Positions 1 to 7,701 of a stretch of DNA of 59,487 bases are shown here, one piece after another (position 1 is the stretch's first letter; the number at the start of each line of letters is the position of its first letter). The notes below the pieces were generated by a model. It was given only the letters and a program-made list of their open reading frames with translations. It did no database searches and was not told the origin of the DNA. The translations under genes and the position numbers were made by a program. This stretch comes from Lentzea aerocolonigenes (GTDB lineage: Bacteria > Actinomycetota > Actinomycetes > Mycobacteriales > Pseudonocardiaceae): the NCBI RefSeq assembly GCF_000955955.1, contig NZ_JYJG01000111.1:1-59487 (forward strand), in the 5' to 3' direction.

Positions 1-130
1 AGTACCACCAACTCTTGATCAAACCGCCGCTAAGTACACCCAACTGCCCCGGAACCGCCGCCGCGCGGCGTGGGGCCGGGCGAGTTGGTAGTGGGTAAGT
101 GCTGGATGATCTTGGGTTGGTGGTACTTGC
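1..130. repeat. Palindromic repeat element, long form
   Basis: The outer arms AGTACCACCAAC (1-12) and GTTGGTGGTACTTGC (116-130) are inverted copies of the sequence that forms the compact palindrome at 27628-27667. Inside them lies a diverged second pair, AAGTACACCCAACT near 32 and AGTTGGTAGTGGGTAAGT near 83, around a GC-rich centre, so the whole element could fold into one long imperfect hairpin. It looks like a REP- or MITE-like dispersed repeat. It may begin left of the window edge. No ORF inside it is convincing. Confidence 0.6.
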
Positions 131-288
131 AGACGCCGTGACAAACAGTCCACAGAGGACTGTTGTCGAACGGCGAGGTCTCCGTTCGACAACGGCGTTC
201 GACGCCGTTCGACACCCTTGCTTGACGCTCGGGAAGCCGCCGATGCAGACTCCGGAAAGCGTTTTCCAGCCGACGGGGTCAGGGGTTC
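131..288 (+). promoter_or_regulatory. Regulatory region of the sugar ABC operon
   Basis: This 158-bp leader holds three kinds of structure. A perfect 12-bp inverted repeat (GTTGTCGAACGG at 162-173, complement at 182-193, 8-bp spacer) is followed by two more GTTCGAC copies at 197 and 207, ten bases apart. A LacI-type palindrome GGAAAGCGTTTTCC lies at 254-267, 22 bases before the start codon, where a bound repressor would block the promoter or leader. A Shine-Dalgarno AGGGG precedes the ATG at 289. I cannot place -10/-35 boxes with confidence. Confidence 0.5.
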
Positions 289-1212
289 ATGAGCGCGTTA
301 GACGAACTGCGTCAGCTGCGCCATGGCGGTGCCCAGGTGCGCAAGCGCGACAACAAGGCGGCCTTCTGGTTCCTGGCGCCGTGGTTCGCCGGACTGGTCT
401 TCATCACGGTCGGCCCGGTGCTCGCGTCCTTCGGGCTGGGCTTCACGAAGTACAACCTGATCCAGCCGCCGAAGTTCATCGGGTTCGACAACTTCGCCCG
501 CATCTTCAGCGACGAGCGGCTGCACAACGCGCTCGGCGTCACGTTCACCTACGTGCTCGTGTCGGTGCCGCTGCAGCTGGCGTGCGCGCTGGGGGTGGCG
601 CTGCTGCTCGACCGCGGGCTGCGCGGCCTGGCGTTCTACCGCTCGGCCTTCTACCTGCCCTCACTGCTCGGCTCGAGCGTGGCGATCGCGGTGCTGTGGA
701 CCCAGGTCTTCGGCGCCGAAGGGTTGCTGAACCGCGTGCTGGGCTTCTTCGGCATCGAGGGCAGGGGCTGGATCTCCGACCCGGACACCGCGCTGTCGAC
801 GCTCATCGTGCTGAACGTGTGGACGTTCGGCTCACCGATGATCATCTTTCTGGCCGGGCTGCGGCAGATCCCGGCGGTCTACTACGAGGCCGCGGCGATC
901 GACGGCGCGAGCAAGTGGTCGCAGTTCTGGCGGATCACCCTGCCGCTGCTGTCGCCGATCCTGTTCTTCAACCTGGTGCTGCAGATCATCCACGCGTTCC
1001 AGTCGTTCACACAGGCGTTCGTCGTCTCCGGCGGCACGGGCGGTCCGTCCGACTCGACCATGTTCTACACGCTCTACCTGTACCAGCAGGGATTCAGCCG
1101 GTTCGACATGGGTTACGCGTCCGCGCTGGCGTGGTTCCTGCTGCTGATCATCGCGGCGTTCACCGCGATCAACTTCTGGGCGGCGAAGTACTGGGTGTTC
1201 TATGACGACTGA
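289..1212 (+). CDS. Sugar ABC transporter permease, MalF type (CUT1)
   Basis: This 307-aa integral membrane protein is the first permease of a carbohydrate-uptake (CUT1) ABC importer. About six hydrophobic segments can be read. The cytoplasmic EAA loop is at about residue 200 (EAAAIDGASKWSQFWRITLP), the site that docks on the ATPase. The cytoplasmic N-terminus (to residue 25) is charged. The ATG at 289 follows AGGGG. The gene overlaps the next permease by 11 bp, so the two are translationally coupled. No ATPase is encoded nearby; a shared MsiK-type ATPase elsewhere would be normal for actinomycetes. The substrate cannot be read from the sequence. Confidence 0.93.
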   Translation: MSALDELRQLRHGGAQVRKRDNKAAFWFLAPWFAGLVFITVGPVLASFGLGFTKYNLIQPPKFIGFDNFARIFSDERLHNALGVTFTYVLVSVPLQLACALGVALLLDRGLRGLAFYRSAFYLPSLLGSSVAIAVLWTQVFGAEGLLNRVLGFFGIEGRGWISDPDTALSTLIVLNVWTFGSPMIIFLAGLRQIPAVYYEAAAIDGASKWSQFWRITLPLLSPILFFNLVLQIIHAFQSFTQAFVVSGGTGGPSDSTMFYTLYLYQQGFSRFDMGYASALAWFLLLIIAAFTAINFWAAKYWVFYDD

Positions 1213-2110
1213 TCTGCACCGAGCAACGACGTCCCCGCGCCCCGCACCGCCGGTGACGCCACCACCGGCCCGAATCTCTCTGCGGCGGCGCCTGGTCGTG
1301 CCGGCCAAACACGCCGGCCTGATCCTCATCGGGTTCGTGATGCTGTACCCGGTGCTGTGGATGATCGCGAGCTCGCTGCGTCCCGGCGACGAGATCTTCC
1401 GCAGCCCCGGCCTGATCCTCGACACCCTGAAGACCGAGAACTACACCGAGGGCTGGTACGCGCTCAGCCCGTCGTTCGGCACCTACCTGCTCAACTCCGC
1501 GATCCTGGTGCTGGGCTGCATCGTCGGCAACCTGGTGTCGTGCTCGATGGCGGCCTACGCGTTCGCCCGCCTGCACTTCAGCGGCAAGCGGTGGTGGTTC
1601 GGCATCATGCTCGGCACGATCATGCTGCCGGTGCACGTGATCATCGTGCCGCAGTACGTGCTGTTCTCCCAGATCGGCTGGGTGAACACGTTCCTGCCGC
1701 TGATCGTGCCGAAGATCCTCGCCACGGACGCGTTCTTCGTGTTCCTGATGGTGCAGTTCATCCGCGGGCTGCCCCGCGAGCTCGACGAGGCGGCGCGCAT
1801 CGACGGCTGCGGCCACCCGCGGATCTTCGCGCAGATCATCCTGCCGCTGATGAAACCCGCGCTCGCGACCACCACGATCTTCACGTTCATCTGGACGTGG
1901 AACGACTTCTTCACCCAGCTGATCTATTTGACGGACCCGGACATGTACACGGTGCCCGTCGCGCTGCGCTCGTTCGTCGACTCGACGGTCGCCACGTCCT
2001 GGGGTTCCCAGTTCGCGATGAGCGTCGTGTCGATCATCCCGATCTTCCTCGCCTTCCTCATCGGCCAGCGGTACCTCGTCAAGGGGATCGCCACGACCGG
2101 TGGCAAGTAG
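1202..2110 (+). CDS. Sugar ABC transporter permease, MalG type (CUT1)
   Basis: The 302-aa second permease of the importer. A proline-rich cytoplasmic N-terminus of about 30 residues precedes the first membrane segment. The EAA loop reads ELDEAARIDGCGHPRIFAQI, and the C-terminus ends in the typical QRYLVKGIATTG segment of MalG-like subunits. It starts inside the last codons of the upstream permease and is followed 15 bp later by the binding-protein gene with an AAAGGAA ribosome site. The permease-permease-binding protein order is less common than binding protein first, but occurs in actinomycete CUT1 operons. Confidence 0.93.
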   Translation: MTTDLHRATTSPRPAPPVTPPPARISLRRRLVVPAKHAGLILIGFVMLYPVLWMIASSLRPGDEIFRSPGLILDTLKTENYTEGWYALSPSFGTYLLNSAILVLGCIVGNLVSCSMAAYAFARLHFSGKRWWFGIMLGTIMLPVHVIIVPQYVLFSQIGWVNTFLPLIVPKILATDAFFVFLMVQFIRGLPRELDEAARIDGCGHPRIFAQIILPLMKPALATTTIFTFIWTWNDFFTQLIYLTDPDMYTVPVALRSFVDSTVATSWGSQFAMSVVSIIPIFLAFLIGQRYLVKGIATTGGK

Positions 2111-2125
2111 CCGAAAGGAACGGAC

Positions 2126-3427
2126 ATGCCTGTTCGCCGCCGCACCGCGTTAACGGTTCTGGTGTCGCTCACCGCGTCCCTGCTCGCCGCCTGCGGTTCC
2201 GGTTCGGACGCGGGTGGTGATCTCACCGCGGAACCGGTGACGCTGCGGTTCACCTGGTGGGGCGCGGACGACCGGCACAAGCGGACCCAGCAGGTCATCG
2301 AGATGTTCCAGAAGAAGCACCCGAACATCACCGTCAAAGGTGAGTTCAAGGAGTGGAACGGCTACTGGGACAGCCTCGCCACGACCATGGCGGCGAACGA
2401 CGCGCCGGACATCATGCAGATGGACGAGCTGTACATCGCTTCTTACGCCGAACGCGGCGCGTTGCTGGACCTGAACGAGGCCAAGAAACACCTGGACACG
2501 GCCGACTTCGACCAGAAGGCGCTCGCGACCGGTGCGGTCGACGGCAAGCAGTACGGGCTCCCGGTCGGTCTCGGCATGTACTCGATCATGGTCAACACGG
2601 ATCTGCTGGCGAAGTACAACATCCCGCTGCCCGACGACACGAAGTGGTCGTGGGACGACCTGAAGGCGATCGGCGAGCAGGTGTCGAAGGCGGGCGGCGG
2701 TCAGGTGTTCGGCGTGCAGTCGCCGGGCATCAACGACACCGCGGGGCTGAGCATCCGGGCGCGGCAGCAGGGCAAGGCGCTGTTCGACGCGGCCGGCAAG
2801 GTCGTGCTGCCGCCCGAGATCGCGACGCAGTACTGGCAGTACATCTCCGACCTCGCGAAGACCGGGATCGCGGCGCCGCCGTCGGTGACCGTGGAGAAGG
2901 CTTCCGCGGGGCTGAACCAGTCGGCGACCGCGACCAACACCGCGGTGTTCGGCTTCTGGTGGAACACCCAGCTGACCGCGCTGACCGCCGCGAGCGGTGC
3001 GAAGTTGAAGCTGTTGCGCCTGCCCGGTGAGTCGCAGGGCAAGCCCGGCGCGTACTACAAGCCGTCGATGTTCTGGTCCGTGTCGGCCCGGTCGAAGCAC
3101 CCCGCGGAGGCGGCGGCGTTCGTGAACTTCCTCGCCAACGACGAGGAAGCCGCGAAGATCCTGCTGACCGAACGCGGTGTGCCCGCGAACCAGAAGATCC
3201 GCGCGGCGATCTCCGGGCAGCTCAAGGAGACCGACAAGGCAGCCAAGGAGTATCTCGACACCGTGCCGGTCGGCGACCCGCCCCGGATCACGCCGAACGG
3301 TGCCAGCACGATCGACGCGATCCTCAAGCGGCACACCGAGGACGTCCTGTTCGGACGGGCCACGCCCGAGCAGGCCGCCGCCTCGTACATCAAGGAAGTA
3401 CAGGCCGAAGTGGACGCGGCGAAGTGA
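2126..3427 (+). CDS. Extracellular sugar-binding lipoprotein of ABC importer
   Basis: This 433-aa protein starts with an arginine-rich signal peptide and a lipobox (LLAAC, Cys23), so it should be a membrane-anchored lipoprotein. The mature part has the SBP_bac_1 fold pattern: an early TLRFTWWGADD strand, a DIMQMDELY region, and a GKQYGLPVGLGMYSIMVN segment typical of sugar-binding subunits. It delivers substrate to the two permeases encoded just upstream. Its stop overlaps the next start by 4 bp (GTGA), tying uptake to the downstream dehydrogenase. Substrate specificity is not evident; the neighbourhood suggests a plant-derived oligosaccharide or sugar acid. Confidence 0.93.
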   Translation: MPVRRRTALTVLVSLTASLLAACGSGSDAGGDLTAEPVTLRFTWWGADDRHKRTQQVIEMFQKKHPNITVKGEFKEWNGYWDSLATTMAANDAPDIMQMDELYIASYAERGALLDLNEAKKHLDTADFDQKALATGAVDGKQYGLPVGLGMYSIMVNTDLLAKYNIPLPDDTKWSWDDLKAIGEQVSKAGGGQVFGVQSPGINDTAGLSIRARQQGKALFDAAGKVVLPPEIATQYWQYISDLAKTGIAAPPSVTVEKASAGLNQSATATNTAVFGFWWNTQLTALTAASGAKLKLLRLPGESQGKPGAYYKPSMFWSVSARSKHPAEAAAFVNFLANDEEAAKILLTERGVPANQKIRAAISGQLKETDKAAKEYLDTVPVGDPPRITPNGASTIDAILKRHTEDVLFGRATPEQAAASYIKEVQAEVDAAK

Positions 3428-4506
3428 GGCGCGCGGCCATTGTCGGCACCGGCGCGATCGCCTCTGCCCACGCCGAGGCGTTGCGAGCCGCGGGAGACCG
3501 GATCGAACTGGTCGCCGTCGTGGACGTCGACGAGCAACGTGCCCGGGAGTTCGCCGCGGAGTGGGGTGTGCCGCGCGTGCACTCCAGGCTGGCGGCGTTG
3601 CTCGACACCGAAGACCTGGACGTCGTGCACATCTGCACTCCGCCGCGGGCGCACGTGCCGTTGGCGCTCGAGTGCCTCGCCGCGGATGTGAACGTGCTCG
3701 TGGAGAAGCCGCCCGCGTTGTCGTTGAGCGAGGTCGACACGTTGATCGCGGCGGAACGCGGGTCGGCCGGGCGGGTGGCCACAGTGTTCCAGCACCGCTT
3801 CGGCCCGGCGGCGATCCGGTTGCGGCGCATGGTCTCCGAGGGCGTGCTGGGCAGGTCTTTCGTGGCGAAGTGCGACACGCTCTGGTACCGGGGTGACGCC
3901 TACTTCGACGTGCCGTGGCGGGGTTCCTGGGACAGCGAGGGCGGTGGCCCGACGATGGGCCACGGGATCCACCAGTTCGACCTGCTGCTGTCGGTGCTGG
4001 GGCCCTGGCAGGAGGTCCGGGCGGTGGCGGCCCGGCAGGCGCGGGACGTCGCGACCGAGGACGTGTCGATGGCGCTGGTGACGTTCGCGGACGGCACGGT
4101 GGCCTCGGTGATCAACTCGGTGCTGTCGCCGCGCGAAACTTCGGAGCTGCGGTTCGACTTCGAGCGTGCCACGGTGGAGGTCGAGCACCTCTACGGCTAC
4201 ACCGACGCGCATTGGACCGTGACGCCTGCACCGGGCCACGACGAGGTGGCGGCGCTGTGGCGGGAGGAGCAGTCGGCGGTGGTGAGCGGTCACGGGTGCC
4301 AGCTGACGGCGTTCCTCGACGCCCTCGATTCCGGCGAGATGCCACCGGTGACGCTGGCGGACACCCGCAACACCATGGAGTTCATCGCCGCGCTGTACGC
4401 CTCGGCGTTCACCGGCACCGTGGTGAAGGCCGGCCAGATCGGCCCGGACAGCCCGTTCTACGCGACGATGGAAGGAATCGGTGCCCCATGGGCGAACGCC
4501 CGGTGA
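3424..4506 (+). CDS. Gfo/Idh/MocA family sugar dehydrogenase
   Basis: A 360-aa NAD(P)-dependent oxidoreductase. The Rossmann motif GTGAIASAHAEAL is at the N-terminus, the conserved EKPPALS motif carrying the family's catalytic lysine is near residue 97, and a GHGIHQFDLL segment in the C-terminal domain carries the conserved histidine and aspartate. There is no signal peptide, so it acts in the cytoplasm on the imported sugar. The GTG start overlaps the binding-protein stop by 4 bp, and the 3' end overlaps the next gene by 19 bp. These enzymes oxidise or epimerise sugars, inositols or sugar acids; the exact reaction is not predictable. Confidence 0.88.
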   Translation: MRRAAIVGTGAIASAHAEALRAAGDRIELVAVVDVDEQRAREFAAEWGVPRVHSRLAALLDTEDLDVVHICTPPRAHVPLALECLAADVNVLVEKPPALSLSEVDTLIAAERGSAGRVATVFQHRFGPAAIRLRRMVSEGVLGRSFVAKCDTLWYRGDAYFDVPWRGSWDSEGGGPTMGHGIHQFDLLLSVLGPWQEVRAVAARQARDVATEDVSMALVTFADGTVASVINSVLSPRETSELRFDFERATVEVEHLYGYTDAHWTVTPAPGHDEVAALWREEQSAVVSGHGCQLTAFLDALDSGEMPPVTLADTRNTMEFIAALYASAFTGTVVKAGQIGPDSPFYATMEGIGAPWANAR

Positions 4507-5381
4507 TCACGCGGCAGGACGACGAGGCGCTCGTCGTGTCGGTGGGCGACGTCGAGCTCTTCACCTACGTGCACCAGCCGGCGACACCCGCGTTCGAGGG
4601 CCCGAAGCCGTACCTGCATCCCGTGCGGACGCTGGCCGGTGACGTGGTGACGGCGTTCCGGCCGCACGACCACCGGTGGCACAAGGGCGTGCAGATGACC
4701 GCGACCGACGTGTCCGGCGAGAACTTCTGGGGCGGCGTCACGTACGTGCGCGACCAGGGGTACGTGGTGCTGCCGAACGTCGGCACCATGCGGCACGAGG
4801 ACTTCGCCGTCAACGAGTCCGACGGTGAGGTGCGCGTCGGTGAGCTGCTGTCGTGGTTCACCGAGGCCGGGCAGCACTGGGTGCACGAGATGCGCGAGCT
4901 CACCGTGCGCGACGTCGAGTCCGGCGCGTGGACGCTGGAGTTCGCCACGACGCTGACGAACCTGCGCTCGGAGCCGCTGATCTTCGGCAGCCCGACGACG
5001 AACGGCCGTGAGCTCGCGGGCTACACGGGGTTCTTCTGGCGTGGCCCGCGTTCGTTCACCGAGGGCACGGTCATCGCGGCCGACGGCGGATCGGGCCAGG
5101 AGATGATGGGCAAGGCCGCGCGGTGGCTCGCGTTCGTCGGCCAGCACGACGAGGTGGACAGGTCGTCGACGCTGCTGTTCGTCGATCATCCGGACAACAA
5201 GGGCACGCACTGGTTCGTGCGCAGCACCCCGTTCGCGGCGGTGAACCCGTCGTTCGCCTTCCACGACACGGTCGAAGTGGCGCCGGGCGAGTCGCTGAGC
5301 CTGCGCTACCGGCTCGTCGTCGCTGACGGCGCGTGGGACCGGGACCAGCTGGAGTCCTATGTGGAGGCTCACCCGTGGTGA
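4488..5381 (+). CDS. DUF6807 (PmoA-like) family protein
   Basis: A 297-aa protein of the family annotated as PmoA-like or DUF6807. The hallmark stretch is PYLHPVRTLAGDVVTAFRPH followed by DHRWHKG; the conserved histidines look like a metal or substrate site. It has no signal peptide. The ATG at 4488 lies inside the end of the dehydrogenase gene and has GGAAGGAAT upstream. In many bacteria this family sits next to Gfo/Idh/MocA dehydrogenases and sugar transporters, which supports a cytoplasmic role in catabolism of an unusual sugar. The PmoA label is historical; there is no evidence for methane oxidation here. The biochemical activity is unknown to me. Confidence 0.8.
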   Translation: MGERPVITRQDDEALVVSVGDVELFTYVHQPATPAFEGPKPYLHPVRTLAGDVVTAFRPHDHRWHKGVQMTATDVSGENFWGGVTYVRDQGYVVLPNVGTMRHEDFAVNESDGEVRVGELLSWFTEAGQHWVHEMRELTVRDVESGAWTLEFATTLTNLRSEPLIFGSPTTNGRELAGYTGFFWRGPRSFTEGTVIAADGGSGQEMMGKAARWLAFVGQHDEVDRSSTLLFVDHPDNKGTHWFVRSTPFAAVNPSFAFHDTVEVAPGESLSLRYRLVVADGAWDRDQLESYVEAHPW

Positions 5382-6082
5382 CGCCGTTTCCCGGCGGCGT
5401 GGGCATCTCCGGCCTGCGTGTGTACGACTGGCCTACCGTGGACGGAGTGTGCGGAGGCTCGCCGCACGTCCACCTCACCTGCGCGGAGTGCTACTACGTG
5501 ATCGGCGGGCAGGGCAGCGTGCAGACCCTGACCCGCCGCGGGTTCGCCTCGACACCGTTGCGCGAGGGCACCGTCGCGTGGTTCACGCCCGGCACGATCC
5601 ACCGCCTGGTCAACGACGGCGACCTGCGGATCCTCGTCGTGATGCAGAACAGCGGCCTGCCCGAGGCGGGAGACGCGGTGTTCACCTTCCCGCCCGCCGT
5701 TCTGTCCGACGCGGACTCCTATGCCGCGCACGCTCAGGCTTCCGACGAGTCCTCGGCCCGCCAGCGTCGTGACCTCGCCCTCGAAGGGTTTCTGGAGCTG
5801 CGGAAGCGCGTCGAGGCGGGCGAGGACGCGCTGGACGGCTTCTACCGGTCCGCCGTGCGCCTGAAGCAGGGCGTGCTGGACGACTGGGAGAAGCGGTGGC
5901 GTTCCGGTGCGCTGGCGTCGGCCGAACGCACCGGCGAGCACCTGGACCTGTTGCGGGGTGGCGACATCGGGCACCTGGCCGACGCGGACATCCACGTGAT
6001 GCGTGCGGAGGGGCCGCAACGGTTCGGCATGTGCGGTCGGCTGGACGTGCACGACCCGGCCGACGGGCAGTCACCGCACTAA
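5378..6082 (+). CDS. Cupin-domain protein
   Basis: A 234-aa protein with one cupin barrel in the N-terminal half: HVHLTCAECYYVIGGQGSV matches cupin motif 1 and GTIHRLVNDGDLRILVV motif 2, with the metal-binding histidines present. The C-terminal half (about residues 115-234) is charged, probably helical, and not recognised. The GTG at 5378 overlaps the upstream stop as GTGA; GTG 5375 is an alternative start. It ends the sugar operon and its stop overlaps the convergent anti-sigma gene by 4 bp. A sugar isomerase, sugar-binding or regulatory role is plausible but not shown. Confidence 0.75.
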   Translation: MTPFPGGVGISGLRVYDWPTVDGVCGGSPHVHLTCAECYYVIGGQGSVQTLTRRGFASTPLREGTVAWFTPGTIHRLVNDGDLRILVVMQNSGLPEAGDAVFTFPPAVLSDADSYAAHAQASDESSARQRRDLALEGFLELRKRVEAGEDALDGFYRSAVRLKQGVLDDWEKRWRSGALASAERTGEHLDLLRGGDIGHLADADIHVMRAEGPQRFGMCGRLDVHDPADGQSPH

Positions 6083-6402
6083 GGACAGAGGCAGAACGCA
6101 ACTACGGCGCCGATCAGGGCGGCGACGAGCACCGTCGTCGCCATGACGAGCAGGCGCCGGCGCCGTGCCGCCCGCGCCAGGCGGGGCAGCACCGTGGCCG
6201 GCAGGGCGGCGCCGGGTTCGAGCGACTCCACCGCCCACTCGGCGGGCACGCGGGACAGGAGACCCGCCGTGCCCGCCAGCCGGCCCACCTCGTGTTCGCA
6301 CGGAGGGCATGCGGACAGATGGCGTTCGTAGGCCTGACGGTCGCCGGGGGACAGCGACCCCAGCACGTAGGCCACGTCCCACTCGCGGAACGGGCATGTC
6401 AC
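6079..6402 (-). CDS. Zinc-finger anti-sigma factor, membrane anchored
   Basis: A 107-aa protein with the zinc-binding anti-sigma (ZAS) signature HLSACPPC at about residues 28-35, preceded by the usual helix in which the His and two Cys hold zinc. One transmembrane helix near the C-terminus (about 86-104) leaves almost no extracytoplasmic part, so signal sensing by a large outer domain is unlikely; redox or zinc sensing, or proteolysis, is possible. It starts with GTG overlapping the sigma-factor stop by 4 bp, the classic coupled sigma/anti-sigma arrangement. It should hold the sigma factor encoded by the gene before it. Confidence 0.88.
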   Translation of the reverse strand: MTCPFREWDVAYVLGSLSPGDRQAYERHLSACPPCEHEVGRLAGTAGLLSRVPAEWAVESLEPGAALPATVLPRLARAARRRRLLVMATTVLVAALIGAVVAFCLCP

Positions 6403-6908
6403 CGCCCGGTCACCCCGTTCTCCTCCAGCGCCAGCCGCAGCGCGCGCAGGCCGTAGTGCAGGCGCGACTTCACCGTTCCCGGCGGGACGCCCAGCGCCTC
6501 GGCCAGTTCCGGGATGGACTCACCGCGGTAGTAGGCGCGCACGATCACCACTCTGTGCTCGGGTTTGAGCTGGGACAACGCGTCGGCGATCAGCCAGGTG
6601 TCCAGCGTCTTGTCGGTGTGATCGCACCGGGAGCGTTCTGGCAGGCTGGCTGACCCGATCTCCCAGCGGGCGCGGGCGCTGCGGGCCTCGTCGATGGCGA
6701 AGTTGCGGGCCACCGCGTAGAGCCACGCCTTCGAGGCCGTGATGCCCTGTTCGAGGATGTCCGGATGGCGCCAGGCCCGCAGCAACGCCTCCTGGACGAC
6801 GTCCTGGGCCAGCTCCTTGTCGCCGGTGAGGCGCAGGGCATAGCGCCAGAGCGCCTCGGCGTGGCCGTCGTGCAGGGCGCGGAGCAGGGTGCTGTGGTCG
6901 GCGTTGAT
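6399..6908 (-). CDS. ECF sigma factor with apparent ATC start
   Basis: An RNA polymerase sigma-70 ECF protein. Region 2 includes ELAQDVVQEALLRAWRHP. Region 4 runs from ALSQLKPEHRVVIV to GVPPGTVKSRLHYGLRALR. Coding homology continues upstream of the first ATG, GTG or TTG codon: the segment HSTLLRALHDGHAEALWRYA, needed for region 2, lies between the TAG that ends the crotonase gene and the first possible standard start (TTG at 6785). Within it the only codon placed correctly behind a Shine-Dalgarno (AGGGG, 6 nt spacer) is ATC at 6908. That gives a 169-aa protein of normal ECF length. An ATG-to-ATC change, an AUC start, or a sequencing error are the alternatives. It is coupled to the anti-sigma gene by a 4-bp overlap. 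Confidence 0.82.
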   Translation of the reverse strand: MNADHSTLLRALHDGHAEALWRYALRLTGDKELAQDVVQEALLRAWRHPDILEQGITASKAWLYAVARNFAIDEARSARARWEIGSASLPERSRCDHTDKTLDTWLIADALSQLKPEHRVVIVRAYYRGESIPELAEALGVPPGTVKSRLHYGLRALRLALEENGVTGR

Positions 6909-6917
6909 GGTGCACCC

Positions 6918-7691
6918 CTAGGTCCGGAAATCGGGCGTCCGCTTGGCCAGGAACGCCGCTGTGCCCTCGCGCATGTCGGCGGTCGTGAACGCCTGGCGAA
7001 ACGCTTCGAGTTCCACTCGCAGGCCGTCTTCGACACCAAGGCCGTCGACGGTGTTGATCACGGACTTGCAGATCGTGACCGCGGTGGGGGAGTTGGCGGC
7101 GATGTCGGCGAGCACGAGCCGGGCGGCGGCGAACATCTCCTCGCGGCTGTCGAACACCTCGTTCACGAGCCCGAGTCGATGCGCCTCGACGGCGTCCACG
7201 CGGCGGCCGGAGTAGATCAGCTCGCGTGCCTTGGCCACGCCGACCCGGCGGAACAACCGGACGCACCCGCCGAAGCCCGGGATGAGACCCAGCAACACCT
7301 CGGGCTGGCCGAACACGGCCTTGCGGGTGGCGTAGATGAAGTCGCACGCCATGGCCATCTCGCAGCCGCCGCCGAGCGCGTAGCCGTCGACGCAGGCGAT
7401 GACGGGCACGGGCAGCTGTTCGAGCAGCCTGGTCACCTCCTGGCCCAGCGCCCCGAACCTCTCACCCTCGTCCGGAGACATCGCCGCCATCTCGCGGATG
7501 TCCGCCCCGGCGATGAACGCGGGACCCTCCGAACCCGTGAGGAGGATGGCGCGCGGTCCCGTGACATGGGTGAGGAGGTGGCGCAGTTCGATGAGTGTCT
7601 GCTGGGACAACGCATTTCGTGCGGGCGGCCGGTGCACTGTCACCGTGAGGACGCCGTCGTGCTCGTCGAGTACGAGTGTCTGATAGTCCAT
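6918..7691 (-). CDS. Enoyl-CoA hydratase/isomerase family protein (crotonase)
   Basis: A 257-aa crotonase-fold enzyme. The oxyanion-hole segments are visible as GPAFIAGADIREM and GYALGGGCEMAMACD, and the GQPEVLLGLIPGFGGC stretch carries the glutamate used by hydratases. The C-terminus ends in the usual EGTAAFLAKRTPDF segment. The true start is the ATG at 7691 with a GAGGAGACC ribosome site; the open frame runs further upstream but without homology. It lies 10 bp behind the membrane protein and just ahead of the sigma factor in the same operon. Its substrate is probably a CoA thioester linked to the adenylation enzyme of this operon. Confidence 0.88.
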   Translation of the reverse strand: MDYQTLVLDEHDGVLTVTVHRPPARNALSQQTLIELRHLLTHVTGPRAILLTGSEGPAFIAGADIREMAAMSPDEGERFGALGQEVTRLLEQLPVPVIACVDGYALGGGCEMAMACDFIYATRKAVFGQPEVLLGLIPGFGGCVRLFRRVGVAKARELIYSGRRVDAVEAHRLGLVNEVFDSREEMFAAARLVLADIAANSPTAVTICKSVINTVDGLGVEDGLRVELEAFRQAFTTADMREGTAAFLAKRTPDFRT

Positions 7692-7701
7692 CGTGGTCTC
7701 C

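Noticed and set aside
2150..3334. A 394-codon minus-strand frame opposite the binding-protein gene
   Set aside because: Composition typical of antisense frames in GC-rich DNA; the plus strand encodes a clear lipoprotein.
6998..7012. GAAACGCTTCG as a LacI operator in the crotonase gene
   Set aside because: Imperfect, inside a gene, and similar short strings recur in several coding regions (for example near 21238 and 47399), so chance is the simplest explanation.
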